Source of the DNA: Nioella ostreopsis | GTDB taxonomy: Bacteria; Pseudomonadota; Alphaproteobacteria; Rhodobacterales; Rhodobacteraceae | Direction of reading: 5' to 3' | NCBI RefSeq assembly: GCF_004000255.1 | Contig: NZ_RCIQ01000007.1 | Span: forward strand, 62,001-126,000 | Length of the DNA stretch: 64,000 nt | In this document: piece after piece, positions 24,530-32,751 of the stretch | Layout of the letters: each line of letters opens with the position of its first letter | Position numbering within the stretch: position 1 is the first letter of the stretch | Notes under the pieces: generated by a model | Database searches by the model: none | Seen by the model: only the letters and a program-made list of their open reading frames with translations | Told to the model about the DNA's origin: nothing | Position numbers and translations under genes: made by a program

Positions 24530-25912
24530 ATGGCCATCGGGCAAGCGGGCAGTATCACCACGAATTCGCCGGGCGAGAACGACCCGATCACCATCACCTT
24601 CGATGAACCGCTGACCGATCCGGTCATCGCGCTCAGCGCCACCAGCAATGGCGGGCATCCCTTCACCCTGCGTGTCACGGACATCAGCTATGACACCGAT
24701 GGCAATGCGACCTCGTTCACCTTCATCATCGAGGAATGGGAATATCTGGACGGCCCGCATCCTGCGACGGAAACGATCAACTGGATTGCCGTCGAGGAAG
24801 GGGTCCACACCCTGTCCGATGGCCGGGTGATCGAGGCAGGAACGACAAGCGCCACCCATGCCACCAGTTCCGTCAGCCTCGCGGGCGGTTTTACCGATCC
24901 GCCTGTCATTCTGACCTCGGTCATGTCTGAAAATGACACGACGACGGTGGACAGCGATCCGCTCAACGTCACCGTGTCCGGCTTTGACGTGCGGCTTCAG
25001 GAAGAGGAAGGCCAGGATGGCATTCATGCCGCGGAAACGGTGGGCTACATCGCCATTCAGTCCGGTGGCGATGCCAGCAGCGGCACGGCGTCCGTCTTTG
25101 ATGGGGTCGATCACACCACACACACGCTGAGCCTGGGCGATACCTTCACCCAGGGCGTCGTTGTCGCCGAGACCCAGACGATCAACGGCGGCAACACCGC
25201 CACGGTCATGATCGACGGCCAGACGGGCAGCACCGTCGGCCTCTTCGTGGAAGAGGAGCAATCGGCCGATTCAGAGATGAACCATATCGACGAAAGCATC
25301 GGTGTGGTCACATTCGAGGACGGGCTGATCCTGTGCTTCACCCCCGGCACCCTTGTCGATACGGTCGCGGGGCCGCGCGAGATCTCGACCCTGGTGCCGG
25401 GCGACATGATCCTGACCCGCGATGCTGGCCCGCAACCGCTGCGCTGGCTGAGCAAGACCCGGATCTCCGCCGAGCAGCTGGCCCAGTGCCCGCATTTGCA
25501 GCCCATTCGGATCCGCAAGGGCGCCATTGCCCCGGGGGTGCCGGATCGCGACCTGATCGTTTCACCACAGCACCGCATCCTGATCGACGGCTGGAAAGCC
25601 GAGCTGCTGCATGGCTCGTCGGAGGTTCTGGTCCCTGCCAAGTCACTGATCAACGACAGGATGATCCGCCCCGCAACGACATCCACAGGGGTCGAGTACT
25701 TGCACCTGCTTCTGGATGGGCATCACGTCATTGCGGCAAACGGTACGGCAACCGAAAGCCTGCATGCGGGCGAACTGGACAAATCCGATCTGGCCCCGGA
25801 CGCGCGGCAGGAACTGCTGTCGCTCTTCCCCGATCTGGGCTGGCTCGGGCGTGGCTTCGGCCCCCTTGCCCGGCCCTCGCTCACCGTTCAGGAAGGCCGT
25901 GCCTATGCCTAG
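24530..25912 (+). CDS. Hint-domain protein with large N-terminal beta domain
   Basis: This 460-residue protein has no signal peptide. Residues 1-265 look like two related beta domains (compare the FTDPPVILTSVMSENDTTTV region with later acidic repeats) resembling H-type lectin or fibre modules. From Cys269 (LCFTPGTLVDT) a Hint_2 module runs to about residue 400, with GDMILTRDAGPQPLRW and the histidine block VSPQHRILID. Hint modules (Hedgehog/intein type) start with a Cys that attacks the preceding bond and can release or esterify the N-terminal part. No C-extein is apparent. It sits between hisA and hisF without sharing their pathway and is only distantly similar to the four Hint genes near 45-48 kb. 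Function is unknown. Confidence 0.8.
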   Translation: MAIGQAGSITTNSPGENDPITITFDEPLTDPVIALSATSNGGHPFTLRVTDISYDTDGNATSFTFIIEEWEYLDGPHPATETINWIAVEEGVHTLSDGRVIEAGTTSATHATSSVSLAGGFTDPPVILTSVMSENDTTTVDSDPLNVTVSGFDVRLQEEEGQDGIHAAETVGYIAIQSGGDASSGTASVFDGVDHTTHTLSLGDTFTQGVVVAETQTINGGNTATVMIDGQTGSTVGLFVEEEQSADSEMNHIDESIGVVTFEDGLILCFTPGTLVDTVAGPREISTLVPGDMILTRDAGPQPLRWLSKTRISAEQLAQCPHLQPIRIRKGAIAPGVPDRDLIVSPQHRILIDGWKAELLHGSSEVLVPAKSLINDRMIRPATTSTGVEYLHLLLDGHHVIAANGTATESLHAGELDKSDLAPDARQELLSLFPDLGWLGRGFGPLARPSLTVQEGRAYA

Positions 25913-25985
25913 GGCGTAGCGGGGTTTGCATTCCGCAGCCGCGCCGCCTAAGACATGCGCAACACCCCTCATCCGGACCTGAGAC

Positions 25986-26747
25986 ATGCTGAAAACCCGC
26001 ATCATCCCCTGCCTCGACGTGGCCGACGGGCGTGTGGTCAAGGGGGTCAATTTCGTGGACCTGATCGACGCGGGCGACCCGGTGGAATCGGCGCGCGCCT
26101 ATGATGCGGCAGGGGCGGATGAGCTCTGCTTCCTCGACATCCACGCGACCCACGAAAATCGCGGCACCATGTATGACCTCGCCACGCGCACGGCGGAACA
26201 GTGCTTCATGCCGCTGACCATTGGCGGCGGTGTGCGCACGGTCGAGGATGTGAGGAACCTGCTGCTGGCGGGGGCCGACAAGGTCAGCTTCAACTCCGCC
26301 GCCGTGGCCGACCCTGACGTGGTGGCGCGCGCGGCCGACAAGTTCGGCAGTCAGTGCATCGTCGTGGCCATCGACGCCAAGACCGTTTCCCCCGGCAAGT
26401 GGGAGATCTTCACCCATGGCGGGCGCAAGGCCACGGGTATTGACGCGGTGGAATTCGCGCGCACGGTCGTCGCCAAGGGCGCGGGCGAGATCCTACTGAC
26501 CTCGATGGACCGCGACGGCACGCGGGCGGGGTTCAACCTGCCTTTGACACGCGCGATTTCCGATGCGGTGCCGGTGCCGGTGATCGCGTCGGGGGGCGTC
26601 GGCAATCTTGACCACCTTGTCGAAGGTGTGACGGAGGGCGGGGCTTCCGCCGTTCTGGCCGCCTCGATCTTCCATTTCGGCGACTACACCATTGCCGAGG
26701 CCAAGGCCCATATGGCCGCCGCCGGTATCCCCGTGAGGCTCTCATGA
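25986..26747 (+). CDS. hisF: imidazole glycerol phosphate synthase, cyclase subunit
   Basis: This 253-residue TIM barrel joins ammonia from HisH with PRFAR to give IGP and [25 protein letters not shown] carries the catalytic Asp of CLD, and TSMDRDGTR carries the second catalytic Asp; TIGGGVRT and [11 protein letters not shown] bind phosphate. The stop overlaps the hisE start by 4 bases, so the two are translationally coupled. Confidence 0.98.
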   Translation: MLKTRIIPCLDVADGRVVKGVNFVDLIDAGDPVESARAYDAAGADELCFLDIHATHENRGTMYDLATRTAEQCFMPLTIGGGVRTVEDVRNLLLAGADKVSFNSAAVADPDVVARAADKFGSQCIVVAIDAKTVSPGKWEIFTHGGRKATGIDAVEFARTVVAKGAGEILLTSMDRDGTRAGFNLPLTRAISDAVPVPVIASGGVGNLDHLVEGVTEGGASAVLAASIFHFGDYTIAEAKAHMAAAGIPVRLS

Positions 26748-27055
26748 CCACGCTTGCCCGTCTTGCCGCCACGATCGACGCCCGCAAAGGGGCCGATCCC
26801 GACAGCTCCTGGACCGCGAAACTGCTGGCCAAGGGGCCGGAGAAATGTGCCGAGAAATTCGGGGAAGAGGCGGTGGAGGCCATCATCGAGGCCGTGAAGG
26901 GCGACCGGGCGCGGCTGACCTCGGAGGCCGCTGATGTGCTCTATCACCTGCTGGTGATGCTGGCGGCGCGTGACGTTGCGCTGGCGGATGTGCTGGCGGA
27001 ACTGGAACGGCGCGAAGGGATCTCGGGCCTCGACGAAAAGGCGGGGCGCGGGTAA
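26744..27055 (+). CDS. hisE: phosphoribosyl-ATP pyrophosphatase
   Basis: This 103-residue all-helical MazG-like pyrophosphohydrolase performs the second histidine step. [20 protein letters not shown] and [15 protein letters not shown], then [18 protein letters not shown], form the conserved E-x-x-E and E-x-x-D metal site. It ends the his cluster, and its TAA stop is the left end of the first of four palindromes. Confidence 0.96.
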   Translation: MTTLARLAATIDARKGADPDSSWTAKLLAKGPEKCAEKFGEEAVEAIIEAVKGDRARLTSEAADVLYHLLVMLAARDVALADVLAELERREGISGLDEKAGRG

Positions 27056-27147
27056 GCCGTTTCGAAACGGCTTTTGTCACGCGGTTTCGAAACCGCGTCT
27101 TGAAGGGCCTTGCAAGGCCCTTTTTTCAAGGCGTTTCGAAACGCCTT
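27054..27147. repeat. four phased perfect 20-bp palindromes
   Basis: Perfect 20-bp palindromes start at 27054, 27079, 27103 and 27128, a 24-25 bp rhythm. Copies 1, 2 and 4 share the core GTTTCGAAAC but have different outer arms (AAGCC, ACGCG, AAGGC). Copy 3 has the core CCTTGCAAGG and is followed by a T run, so it should act as the hisE terminator. The set lies between convergent hisE and the CoA-binding gene. Confidence 0.9.
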
Positions 27148-27159
27148 CACGCGCGTTTC

Positions 27160-27633
27160 TCAAAGCTTCGAACTGATGATCCCGGTGTTGAACCCACCCA
27201 TCCGCAGCTCGCCGAACAGGCGCTGATACTCGATCTTCGGGCAGCGGTTCTGGATCACCTGCACCCCCCGCGCCTCGGCCTTTGCCGCGGCTTCCGCATG
27301 CTCGACCCCGATCTGCATCCAGATGGTCTTGAGGCCCGGAAACCGGTCCAGCGCCTCATCGACAATCGGCGGAACGGAGTCCGACCGGCGGAAGATATCG
27401 ACCATGTCGACGGGCCCCTCGATCTCGGACAGGGACCCCACCACCGTCGCCCCGAACAGGGTGCTTCCCGCATGACCCGGGTTCACCGGGATCACCCTGA
27501 AGCCTTTCAGCTTCAGGTAGCGCCCCACGTAATGCGACGGCCGCACCGGGTTGGGCGACACGCCCACGCAGGCGATGGATTTGGTGCTGCGCAGGATCTT
27601 GCGCAAAAGATCATCGGAAGGATTCGTTGTCAT
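27160..27633 (-). CDS. CoA-binding domain protein (YccU-like)
   Basis: This 157-residue protein is one Rossmann-type CoA_binding domain: SIACVGVSPNPVRPSHYVGRY, GFRVIPVNPGH, VDMVDIFRRSD and a conserved C-terminal NRCPKIEYQRL. The YccU group is cytosolic and of unknown function; the CoA-binding label comes from fold similarity to succinyl-CoA synthetase. The start at 27633 has no strong ribosome site. Only about 20 bases separate it from an upstream intrinsic terminator, which makes the leader look like an attenuator. Confidence 0.88.
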   Translation of the reverse strand: MTTNPSDDLLRKILRSTKSIACVGVSPNPVRPSHYVGRYLKLKGFRVIPVNPGHAGSTLFGATVVGSLSEIEGPVDMVDIFRRSDSVPPIVDEALDRFPGLKTIWMQIGVEHAEAAAKAEARGVQVIQNRCPKIEYQRLFGELRMGGFNTGIISSKL

Positions 27634-27653
27634 GGGCGCAGCCCTAGCACAAG

Positions 27654-27690
27654 AAAAAGGCGCCTGCAGCGGGATTTCGCTACAGGCGCC
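27654..27690 (-). terminator. intrinsic terminator 20 bases before the CoA-binding gene start
   Basis: A stem of 8 bp, one mismatch and 4 bp (GGCGCCTG...CAGGCGCC) is followed on the minus strand by five T residues. A second hairpin (about 27712-27746, ATGGCGC with GCGCCCAT) lies just upstream on that strand and shares GGCGC segments that could pair with it. It may end the YHS gene transcript or act as an attenuator. Confidence 0.75.
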
Positions 27691-27813
27691 AAGTGCGGAA
27701 CGAGGGACAGTGATGGGCGCTTCGGTGTTCCGAACCGTGCGCCATACGTTGTAATTTAGCAACTTCCGGGCGCATTTAAAGGGGTGGAACGAAAAAGTGA
27801 TTGAAACCGGCGG

Positions 27814-28266
27814 TTACCCGAGGATTGCAGGCCAGTTCGCATCCGCCAACGCAACATTGCCCGGAATGTCGCGTTCCCACCGACGCCGGATGCGGAGAGA
27901 CGCATTCAGGAACAGCCGCCCCGCATGGATCGTCCAGGCCTCGGGCACCGTGTCCGCAACATAGCCGCGAGACGCTGCCCAGGCACAATAGCCGCCATAG
28001 GCCGGGGCGAACGCCTCGGGATCCGCGGAGAAGCGGTCGCGGTTGGCCTGTGATGAGAACAGCCATCGCGCCCCGTTCCAATCCGCCGCGATCCCCTGCG
28101 CGCCGGCGACTGGCCGGCCCTCGTCAAAATAGGCCACCGGATCGGTGCCATTGATGGCGACCCCACCACTGGCAAAGACTGGCGCCGACGAGGCGAGTGC
28201 CGCACCGACATGCAGCGACAAGGGGGCGGCGGCCAGAAGGGCAAGGGCGGACCGGCGGCGGATCAT
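27814..28266 (-). CDS. exported YHS-domain protein
   Basis: This 150-residue protein has an N-terminal twin-arginine-like signal (MIRRRSALALLAAAPLSLHV, ending near ALAS). A YHS-type domain follows: INGTDPVAYFDEGRP, WLFSSQANRDRFSADPEAF and YGGYCAWAASRG, with the single conserved Cys. YHS domains are small metal- or cofactor-associated modules. AAGGAG precedes the ATG. The product is probably periplasmic; its function is unknown. Confidence 0.86.
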   Translation of the reverse strand: MIRRRSALALLAAAPLSLHVGAALASSAPVFASGGVAINGTDPVAYFDEGRPVAGAQGIAADWNGARWLFSSQANRDRFSADPEAFAPAYGGYCAWAASRGYVADTVPEAWTIHAGRLFLNASLRIRRRWERDIPGNVALADANWPAILG

Positions 28267-28346
28267 GGGCGTCTCCTTCGTGTCACCCACAAGATCGGCC
28301 TTTGGAGACCCGCAGAAAAGCCCCCTGACACAACTGTGATCGAATG

Positions 28347-28643
28347 TCAGTCGAAGATGTCCTCAACGAAGTCGAACGCTTCTTCCAGCATCTCAGACCA
28401 CATCGATTTGCGCCGCTTGGGCTTCTTTTTCTTCTTGCCCCTGTAGGGCCTGTCATGATCGCGATAGGCGGCGGGCGCAGGGGCTGCGCACTTTGGCTGA
28501 CGCTGGCGATCTTCGCGCAGGGCCTTCATTTCATGCAATGGCGCCCCGCAATTGCCGCAGGCCAGTTCATGCCCGCCGCGGGCCGTCAGCCGCAGCATCG
28601 TTCTGGTGCCGCAGTAACAGCATGTGGCGATCTTGGTGGTCAT
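28347..28643 (-). CDS. small zinc-ribbon protein
   Basis: This 98-residue protein begins with a zinc ribbon (CCYCGT and, 20 residues later, CGNCG). A disordered, very basic middle follows (RGKKKKKPKRRK), then an acidic helical tail (MLEEAFDFVEDIFD). It starts immediately after the rlmB stop with no gap, so translation is probably coupled. The basic stretch suggests RNA or ribosome contact, but this is inference. Confidence 0.75.
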   Translation of the reverse strand: MTTKIATCCYCGTRTMLRLTARGGHELACGNCGAPLHEMKALREDRQRQPKCAAPAPAAYRDHDRPYRGKKKKKPKRRKSMWSEMLEEAFDFVEDIFD

Positions 28644-29429
28644 TCAGCTCTCCGCGTTGCGTGTCATTGCATATAGGGACACAGCCGCCGCATTCGAGAC
28701 GTTGAGAGAGCCAAATTCGCCCGCGAAGGGAATCCGCACCAGATGGTCGCACAATTCGCGTGTGCGCGCGCGCAGGCCCGGTCCCTCGGCCCCAAGGACC
28801 AAGGCCACGGGATGGCCCGCCAGATCGGGGGCCAGATCGTCGATGACCTCGTCCCCCTCGCCCGCCAGCCCGACCAGCGTGTAGCCCATCTTCTGCAGCT
28901 CCTGCATGGCGTCGCCAAGGTTCTTCACCCGCAGATAGGGCTGGCGCTCCAGCGCGCCCGAGGCGGTCTTGGCCAAGGCCCCGGTTTCGGGCGCAGAATG
29001 GCGATGCGGGGCGATGACGGCCCGCGCGCCGAACACCTCGGCCGACCGCAGGATCGCACCCACATTGTGCGGATCGGTGACCCGATCGAGCAACATCAGA
29101 CGCGGCGAAGCCTGCCCCGGTTCGCACAGATCGGCCAGATGTCCCCAATCCAGCGCCTTCACCTCCAGCGCTGCCCCCTGATGCACCGATCCGGGATCGA
29201 GCGGCACCGGAAACTTGCGCGGATCGGCAATCTCTGGCTCCAGCCCCGCACCGGGAATCGCATCGGCCAGACGGTCGGCGGCATTCTTCGTCACCACCAG
29301 CCGCAGCTTTTCGCGCGCCGGATTCATCAGCGCATCACGCACCGCGTGCAGCCCGAACAGCCAGACGGTTTCCGCCGCAGAGGCCCGCTTGGCGCGTTCC
29401 TTCTCGATCACCCATGTCGGTTTCTTCAC
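28644..29429 (-). CDS. rlmB: SpoU-family rRNA 2'-O-methyltransferase (RlmB-like)
   Basis: This 261-residue protein has an N-terminal L30e-like substrate domain (VWLFGLHAVRDALMNPARE) and a C-terminal SPOUT knot with motif 1 NVGAILRSAEVFGA, motif 2 LVLGAEGPGLR and motif 3 SLNVSNAAAVSLY. RlmB methylates G2251 of 23S rRNA. TrmH-family relatives with tRNA targets look similar, so the exact substrate is less certain than the chemistry. It is divergent from tRNA-Tyr. Confidence 0.9.
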   Translation of the reverse strand: MKKPTWVIEKERAKRASAAETVWLFGLHAVRDALMNPAREKLRLVVTKNAADRLADAIPGAGLEPEIADPRKFPVPLDPGSVHQGAALEVKALDWGHLADLCEPGQASPRLMLLDRVTDPHNVGAILRSAEVFGARAVIAPHRHSAPETGALAKTASGALERQPYLRVKNLGDAMQELQKMGYTLVGLAGEGDEVIDDLAPDLAGHPVALVLGAEGPGLRARTRELCDHLVRIPFAGEFGSLNVSNAAAVSLYAMTRNAES

Positions 29430-29512
29430 GGTCCGGTCTCCTTCATGACTTGCAGGGCAGCTACGCCTCCGGAGGATGCAAAGGCAAGTCCGGTTTTTGG
29501 CCGATTTTCATC

Positions 29513-29541
29513 TTGACGCCCCTGACCGGGCAGATTATCCC
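29513..29541 (+). promoter_or_regulatory. tRNA-Tyr promoter
   Basis: TTGACG (29513-29518), a 17-base spacer, TATCCC (29536-29541), 32 bases before the mature tRNA end. A small hairpin (TTCGGTT/AACCGAA) lies in the leader. Confidence 0.55.
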
Positions 29542-29573
29542 CACCCGGCGTTCGGTTGAAGAACCGAAAGCAA

Positions 29574-29658
29574 GGGCGACGTGCTGCAAGGTGCGGCAGC
29601 GGACTGTAACTCCGCCGGGGAACACCCATGCCTGGTTCGATTCCAGGGTCGCCCACCA
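29574..29658 (+). tRNA. tRNA-Tyr(GTA)
   Basis: This 85-base class II tRNA has a GGGCGAC/GTCGCCC acceptor, anticodon stem GCGGA/TCCGC with loop CTGTAAC (anticodon GTA), a long variable arm, CCTGG/CCAGG T-stem with TTCGATT loop, and an encoded CCA. Confidence 0.96.
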
Positions 29659-29861
29659 TTCCCCCTCCTGCTCACCAAAGAATCTATACCATCGGAGCGC
29701 CATAGAAAGTGCCGAGCAGATCGTTGCCCGTCCGGCAGCCTGCTGTCCACCCGACCGGTTTGCAACGCAATGAAGACGGGAAAAGCCCGATTGCAAGGCT
29801 GGTTCAGCCCGGTCTCTGACGCTAGACTGCAGCCAATCAACAAGTGGTGGTGCCGAGCAGT

Positions 29862-30851
29862 ATGCCCAGGAACATGTTCAACGTGGTTGTGGTGGGCCAG
29901 AACGGCCGCCTGCAATACGAAGCGGCGCTTTTTGCTGCCAGCTTTCGCGCCGCCAACCCGAATTTCCCCGGCCGCCTCTTTATCGCAGAACCGCAGCCCG
30001 GCCCTCTCTGGCAGGGCGATCCGCGCATGGGCGATGCGGGGGTGAAAGAGCTGCTGGACCGGCTGAAGACCGAGATCCTGCCTTTCGAGAGCATCCATTT
30101 CGGCAAGGACTATCCCTATGGCAACAAGATCGAGATGCTCTCGGCCCTGCCCAAAGGGGAACCTTTCGTCTTCTTCGACACCGATACGCTGATCCTCGAC
30201 GATCTGACCAAGGTGCCCTTCGATTTCGACCGCCCCTCTGCCAGCCTGAAGGTGGAAGGGACATGGCCGCAGATCGAGCTGTATGGCCCCGGCTACACCG
30301 CCATTTGGAAATCGCTTTACGACAGGTTCGGGCTGGACTTCGAAAGCTCGCTCGACCTGACGCAACCCGACGAATACTGGCGCCGCTATCTATATTTCAA
30401 CGCCGGGTTCTTCTACTATAAATGCCCGCACGAGTTCGGTGCGCGCTTCCTCGACTACGCCACCGCGATCCGCAATGACCCGCCCGAGGAGATCATCTGC
30501 CAGACCATGGACCCCTGGCTCGATCAGGTCGCCCTGCCCTTGGTGATCCATTCCCTTGGCGGCGGGCGGGATGCGCTGGAACCGGGCTGGCTGGATGGGC
30601 GCACGAGCTGTCACTATCGCTTCCTGCCGCTGCTTTACGCCCGCGAAGAGCAACGCGTGGTGGATGTGCTGGAGGAAGTTGCCGCGCCCAACTGGGTCAA
30701 GAAGGTGCTCAAAGGCTACGAGCCGATGAAGCGCATGATCTATCAGGGCAAGGGTGCCAAGGCCCGGGCGCTCTTTGATCGGGACAACCTGCCCCGGCGG
30801 GAGCAAGCCATCCGCAATCAATTGAAGCGCGAGAAGCTCTGGCTGCGCTAG
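29862..30851 (+). CDS. glycosyltransferase-like protein (GT-A fold, DxD motif)
   Basis: This protein of about 329 residues opens with a Rossmann-like strand (FNVVVVGQNGRLQYEAALFA) and has FVFFDTDTLIL with a DxD at 106-108. That is the metal and nucleotide-sugar binding signature of GT-A enzymes, followed by a YFNAGFFYYK acceptor-side motif seen in GT8-like families. The donor and acceptor are unknown. No polysaccharide gene cluster surrounds it. Start candidates are 29862 (chosen), 29874 and a GTG at 29844; none has a strong ribosome site. Confidence 0.68.
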   Translation: MPRNMFNVVVVGQNGRLQYEAALFAASFRAANPNFPGRLFIAEPQPGPLWQGDPRMGDAGVKELLDRLKTEILPFESIHFGKDYPYGNKIEMLSALPKGEPFVFFDTDTLILDDLTKVPFDFDRPSASLKVEGTWPQIELYGPGYTAIWKSLYDRFGLDFESSLDLTQPDEYWRRYLYFNAGFFYYKCPHEFGARFLDYATAIRNDPPEEIICQTMDPWLDQVALPLVIHSLGGGRDALEPGWLDGRTSCHYRFLPLLYAREEQRVVDVLEEVAAPNWVKKVLKGYEPMKRMIYQGKGAKARALFDRDNLPRREQAIRNQLKREKLWLR

Positions 30852-30854
30852 AGG

Positions 30855-31004
30855 TCAGTTGCCCCGGTCGTCCTGGGTGACAACGGTCGGGCCATCAAAG
30901 CTGCCCGGCTGTGGCCAATGCGTCGGGAAAAAGGGAATGGTCTGCGCGCTGGCCATGGCAACGGATGCAATGGTGATCAGGGCAGCGAGGGTCAGGCGGG
31001 TCAT
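30855..31004 (-). CDS. small exported protein (49 residues)
   Basis: AAGGAG lies 8 bases before an ATG that opens a signal peptide (MTRLTLAALITIASVAMASA), followed by a mature part of about 28 residues rich in Pro, Asp and aromatics (TIPFFPTHWPQP). The reading frame is 50 codons including TGA. It follows the AraC-type gene by 46 bases on the same strand and may be its operon partner. No family is recognised. Confidence 0.68.
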   Translation of the reverse strand: MTRLTLAALITIASVAMASAQTIPFFPTHWPQPGSFDGPTVVTQDDRGN

Positions 31005-31049
31005 CGGTATGTCTCCTTTGGATGAAACGTGATGACCCCCAGATGGGCG

Positions 31050-32138
31050 TCAATGCGGCCTCAATCGCTCTGATTCCGGAAGCGATGGGGATTTTTCAAA
31101 ACCAGCGAGAGGTTGACCGGAATCAAGTGCCCGGCGGCGGAACTCCGACGGGCTTTCCCCGGTCTGGTCGCGGAACGCCTTGTTGAACGGCCCGAGCGAG
31201 GCAAAGCCCACATCATAGGCAATCTCCAGGATCGTGCGCCGTGCCTCGCCGGGATCGGTCAGCACCTGCTTGGCGGCGGCAATCCGGTAGCTGTTGATGA
31301 AGGTCGGAAAGTTGCGGAAGCCAAGCCGCCGGTTGATGACCGCGCGCAGCCGATGTTCCGGCACCCCGATCTCGGCCCCGAGTGCCGCGATGGTCAGCCC
31401 CTCGCGCCGCCAGATGCCAGAGTCCAGCGCCACCTTCAACGCCGACACCACAGACCCGTCCACGGCTTCGGCCCGTCGGTCCACTTGTGCTGCGGGCTTC
31501 ACCGGGTCGGTGAAGCAGATGCAGGCCTTGGGTTCGGGCTTCAACACCCACAGCGCATAGGCGAAGGCAAGCGCGAAGAAGGCCAGCCCTTGCGCCAGCG
31601 TCATTGCGTCGGGCACAGACCGATAGCCGAAGATCAGCTCGGTCGAGGATATCGACACGCCCAGAATGGCGATGGCCGACAGAAAGGCAGGGCGGAATTT
31701 CAAACGGTCTTCCACCAGATCCTCCTTGGCGGTGCGGATCGCCATGCCAAGAAGCGCCACGAAGAAGGCCAGCATCACAAGGCCCCGGCCCACCTCCAGC
31801 CCAGGCACCCAGATGCTGGCGATGGCCAGCGCCACCGCGATCCCTGCCGCCACAAGCCACGGCAGCCGGTCGCGCGGATCGTCGAGGAAGAGCGTCACCA
31901 CCAGCCAGCAGACCGCCAGTGGCACGAAGATCGCGGCCACCAGCAGCACCGGGATGATCGCCGGGGGAAAGCCCGGCGCGGCGAGGCTCGACAGCAGCGC
32001 ATAGCCCGCCATGGTCAGCGCCAGCGCTGTGACGGGCCGACCCACGGGACGTGTCTGGGGCACGATCATCAACGCGGTCGCACTGAGCAAAGCCAGAGCG
32101 ATGGCGGCGGCGCGGATGGAAATGTCGAGCAGGATCAT
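31050..32138 (-). CDS. membrane-embedded AraC-family transcriptional regulator
   Basis: This 362-residue protein has seven or so hydrophobic segments in residues 1-205 and an AraC-type double helix-turn-helix at about 245-340 (LTIAALGAEIGVPEHRLRAV, RTILEIAYDVGFASLGPFNK, GESPSEFRR). It thus resembles the membrane-bound AraC regulators that sense a signal in the membrane and bind DNA from there. Targets and signal are unknown; the small exported protein gene just downstream is a candidate partner. Confidence 0.85.
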   Translation of the reverse strand: MILLDISIRAAAIALALLSATALMIVPQTRPVGRPVTALALTMAGYALLSSLAAPGFPPAIIPVLLVAAIFVPLAVCWLVVTLFLDDPRDRLPWLVAAGIAVALAIASIWVPGLEVGRGLVMLAFFVALLGMAIRTAKEDLVEDRLKFRPAFLSAIAILGVSISSTELIFGYRSVPDAMTLAQGLAFFALAFAYALWVLKPEPKACICFTDPVKPAAQVDRRAEAVDGSVVSALKVALDSGIWRREGLTIAALGAEIGVPEHRLRAVINRRLGFRNFPTFINSYRIAAAKQVLTDPGEARRTILEIAYDVGFASLGPFNKAFRDQTGESPSEFRRRALDSGQPLAGFEKSPSLPESERLRPH

Positions 32139-32249
32139 GGCAAGCCTCGGGTCGCGGAAACGTGGACCCTAGATAGGTCGGTTGCCCGCGCAATGCCCGT
32201 CGATTCCGAAGAACCGCACGGATTTCGGAAATCAACCGGCCTCGGACGA

Positions 32250-32744
32250 TCAGGACCCGGACGTGGCGCGCACGAGAATGATCTCCCCCGTGGCCGGGAG
32301 GTAAATTGCCGACTGGCTGGACCCGCTGTCGAAGACGTGGCTCGCCACGAAGGCCCCCGGCGCATCGAGTGCGGCGCGCAACCGGGCGCCGGTGTCTGTT
32401 CCGGCCCATGCCTCTTCGCAGCGTTGAAGGGCCCCCGCAGGCGCAACGGGCGTGGCCTGCCAGTCGGTCAGGTTCCGGGCCACGTAGCCGAGCACGGGCG
32501 GCTCCGGGGTGGGGTCGGTCAACCGTGCGGCATGCCATTGGCAGGGGCTGTTCGACCGGCCGTAGGTGCCGAGCTGCACCATCGGGGCGCGGCCCAAACG
32601 CTCTTCGAAGGCGGCACGCAGGGCGCGGTCCTCTGACCGGGCGGACATCAGCAGGAAGACTCCACCGAAAACAACGACCAGCCCGAAAAGAACAAGCCCG
32701 CCAAGGATCATCTCCCGCGGGCTTGCTTTGCGTTGATCGGACAT
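32250..32744 (-). CDS. hypothetical membrane-anchored protein downstream of clpX
   Basis: This 164-residue protein has one N-terminal hydrophobic segment (MILGGLVLFGLVVVFGGVFL) and a soluble part with two cysteines (SPCQWH, QRCEEA). It begins 7 bases after the clpX stop, so it probably belongs to the clpP-clpX transcript. I do not recognise a family. By topology the soluble part should face the periplasm. Confidence 0.7.
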   Translation of the reverse strand: MSDQRKASPREMILGGLVLFGLVVVFGGVFLLMSARSEDRALRAAFEERLGRAPMVQLGTYGRSNSPCQWHAARLTDPTPEPPVLGYVARNLTDWQATPVAPAGALQRCEEAWAGTDTGARLRAALDAPGAFVASHVFDSGSSQSAIYLPATGEIILVRATSGS

Positions 32745-32751
32745 GCCGGGA

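Noticed and set aside
24530-25912. Mini-intein instead of a Hint-domain end module
   Set aside because: There is no host protein split by the Hint region and no conserved C-terminal His-Asn followed by Cys/Ser/Thr and an extein; the module occupies the C-terminal part as in Hedgehog-type proteins.
27634-27762. N-terminal extension of the CoA-binding protein from a TTG at 27762
   Set aside because: The extension would translate through the terminator hairpin and has no similarity to the family; the ATG at 27633 gives the normal length.
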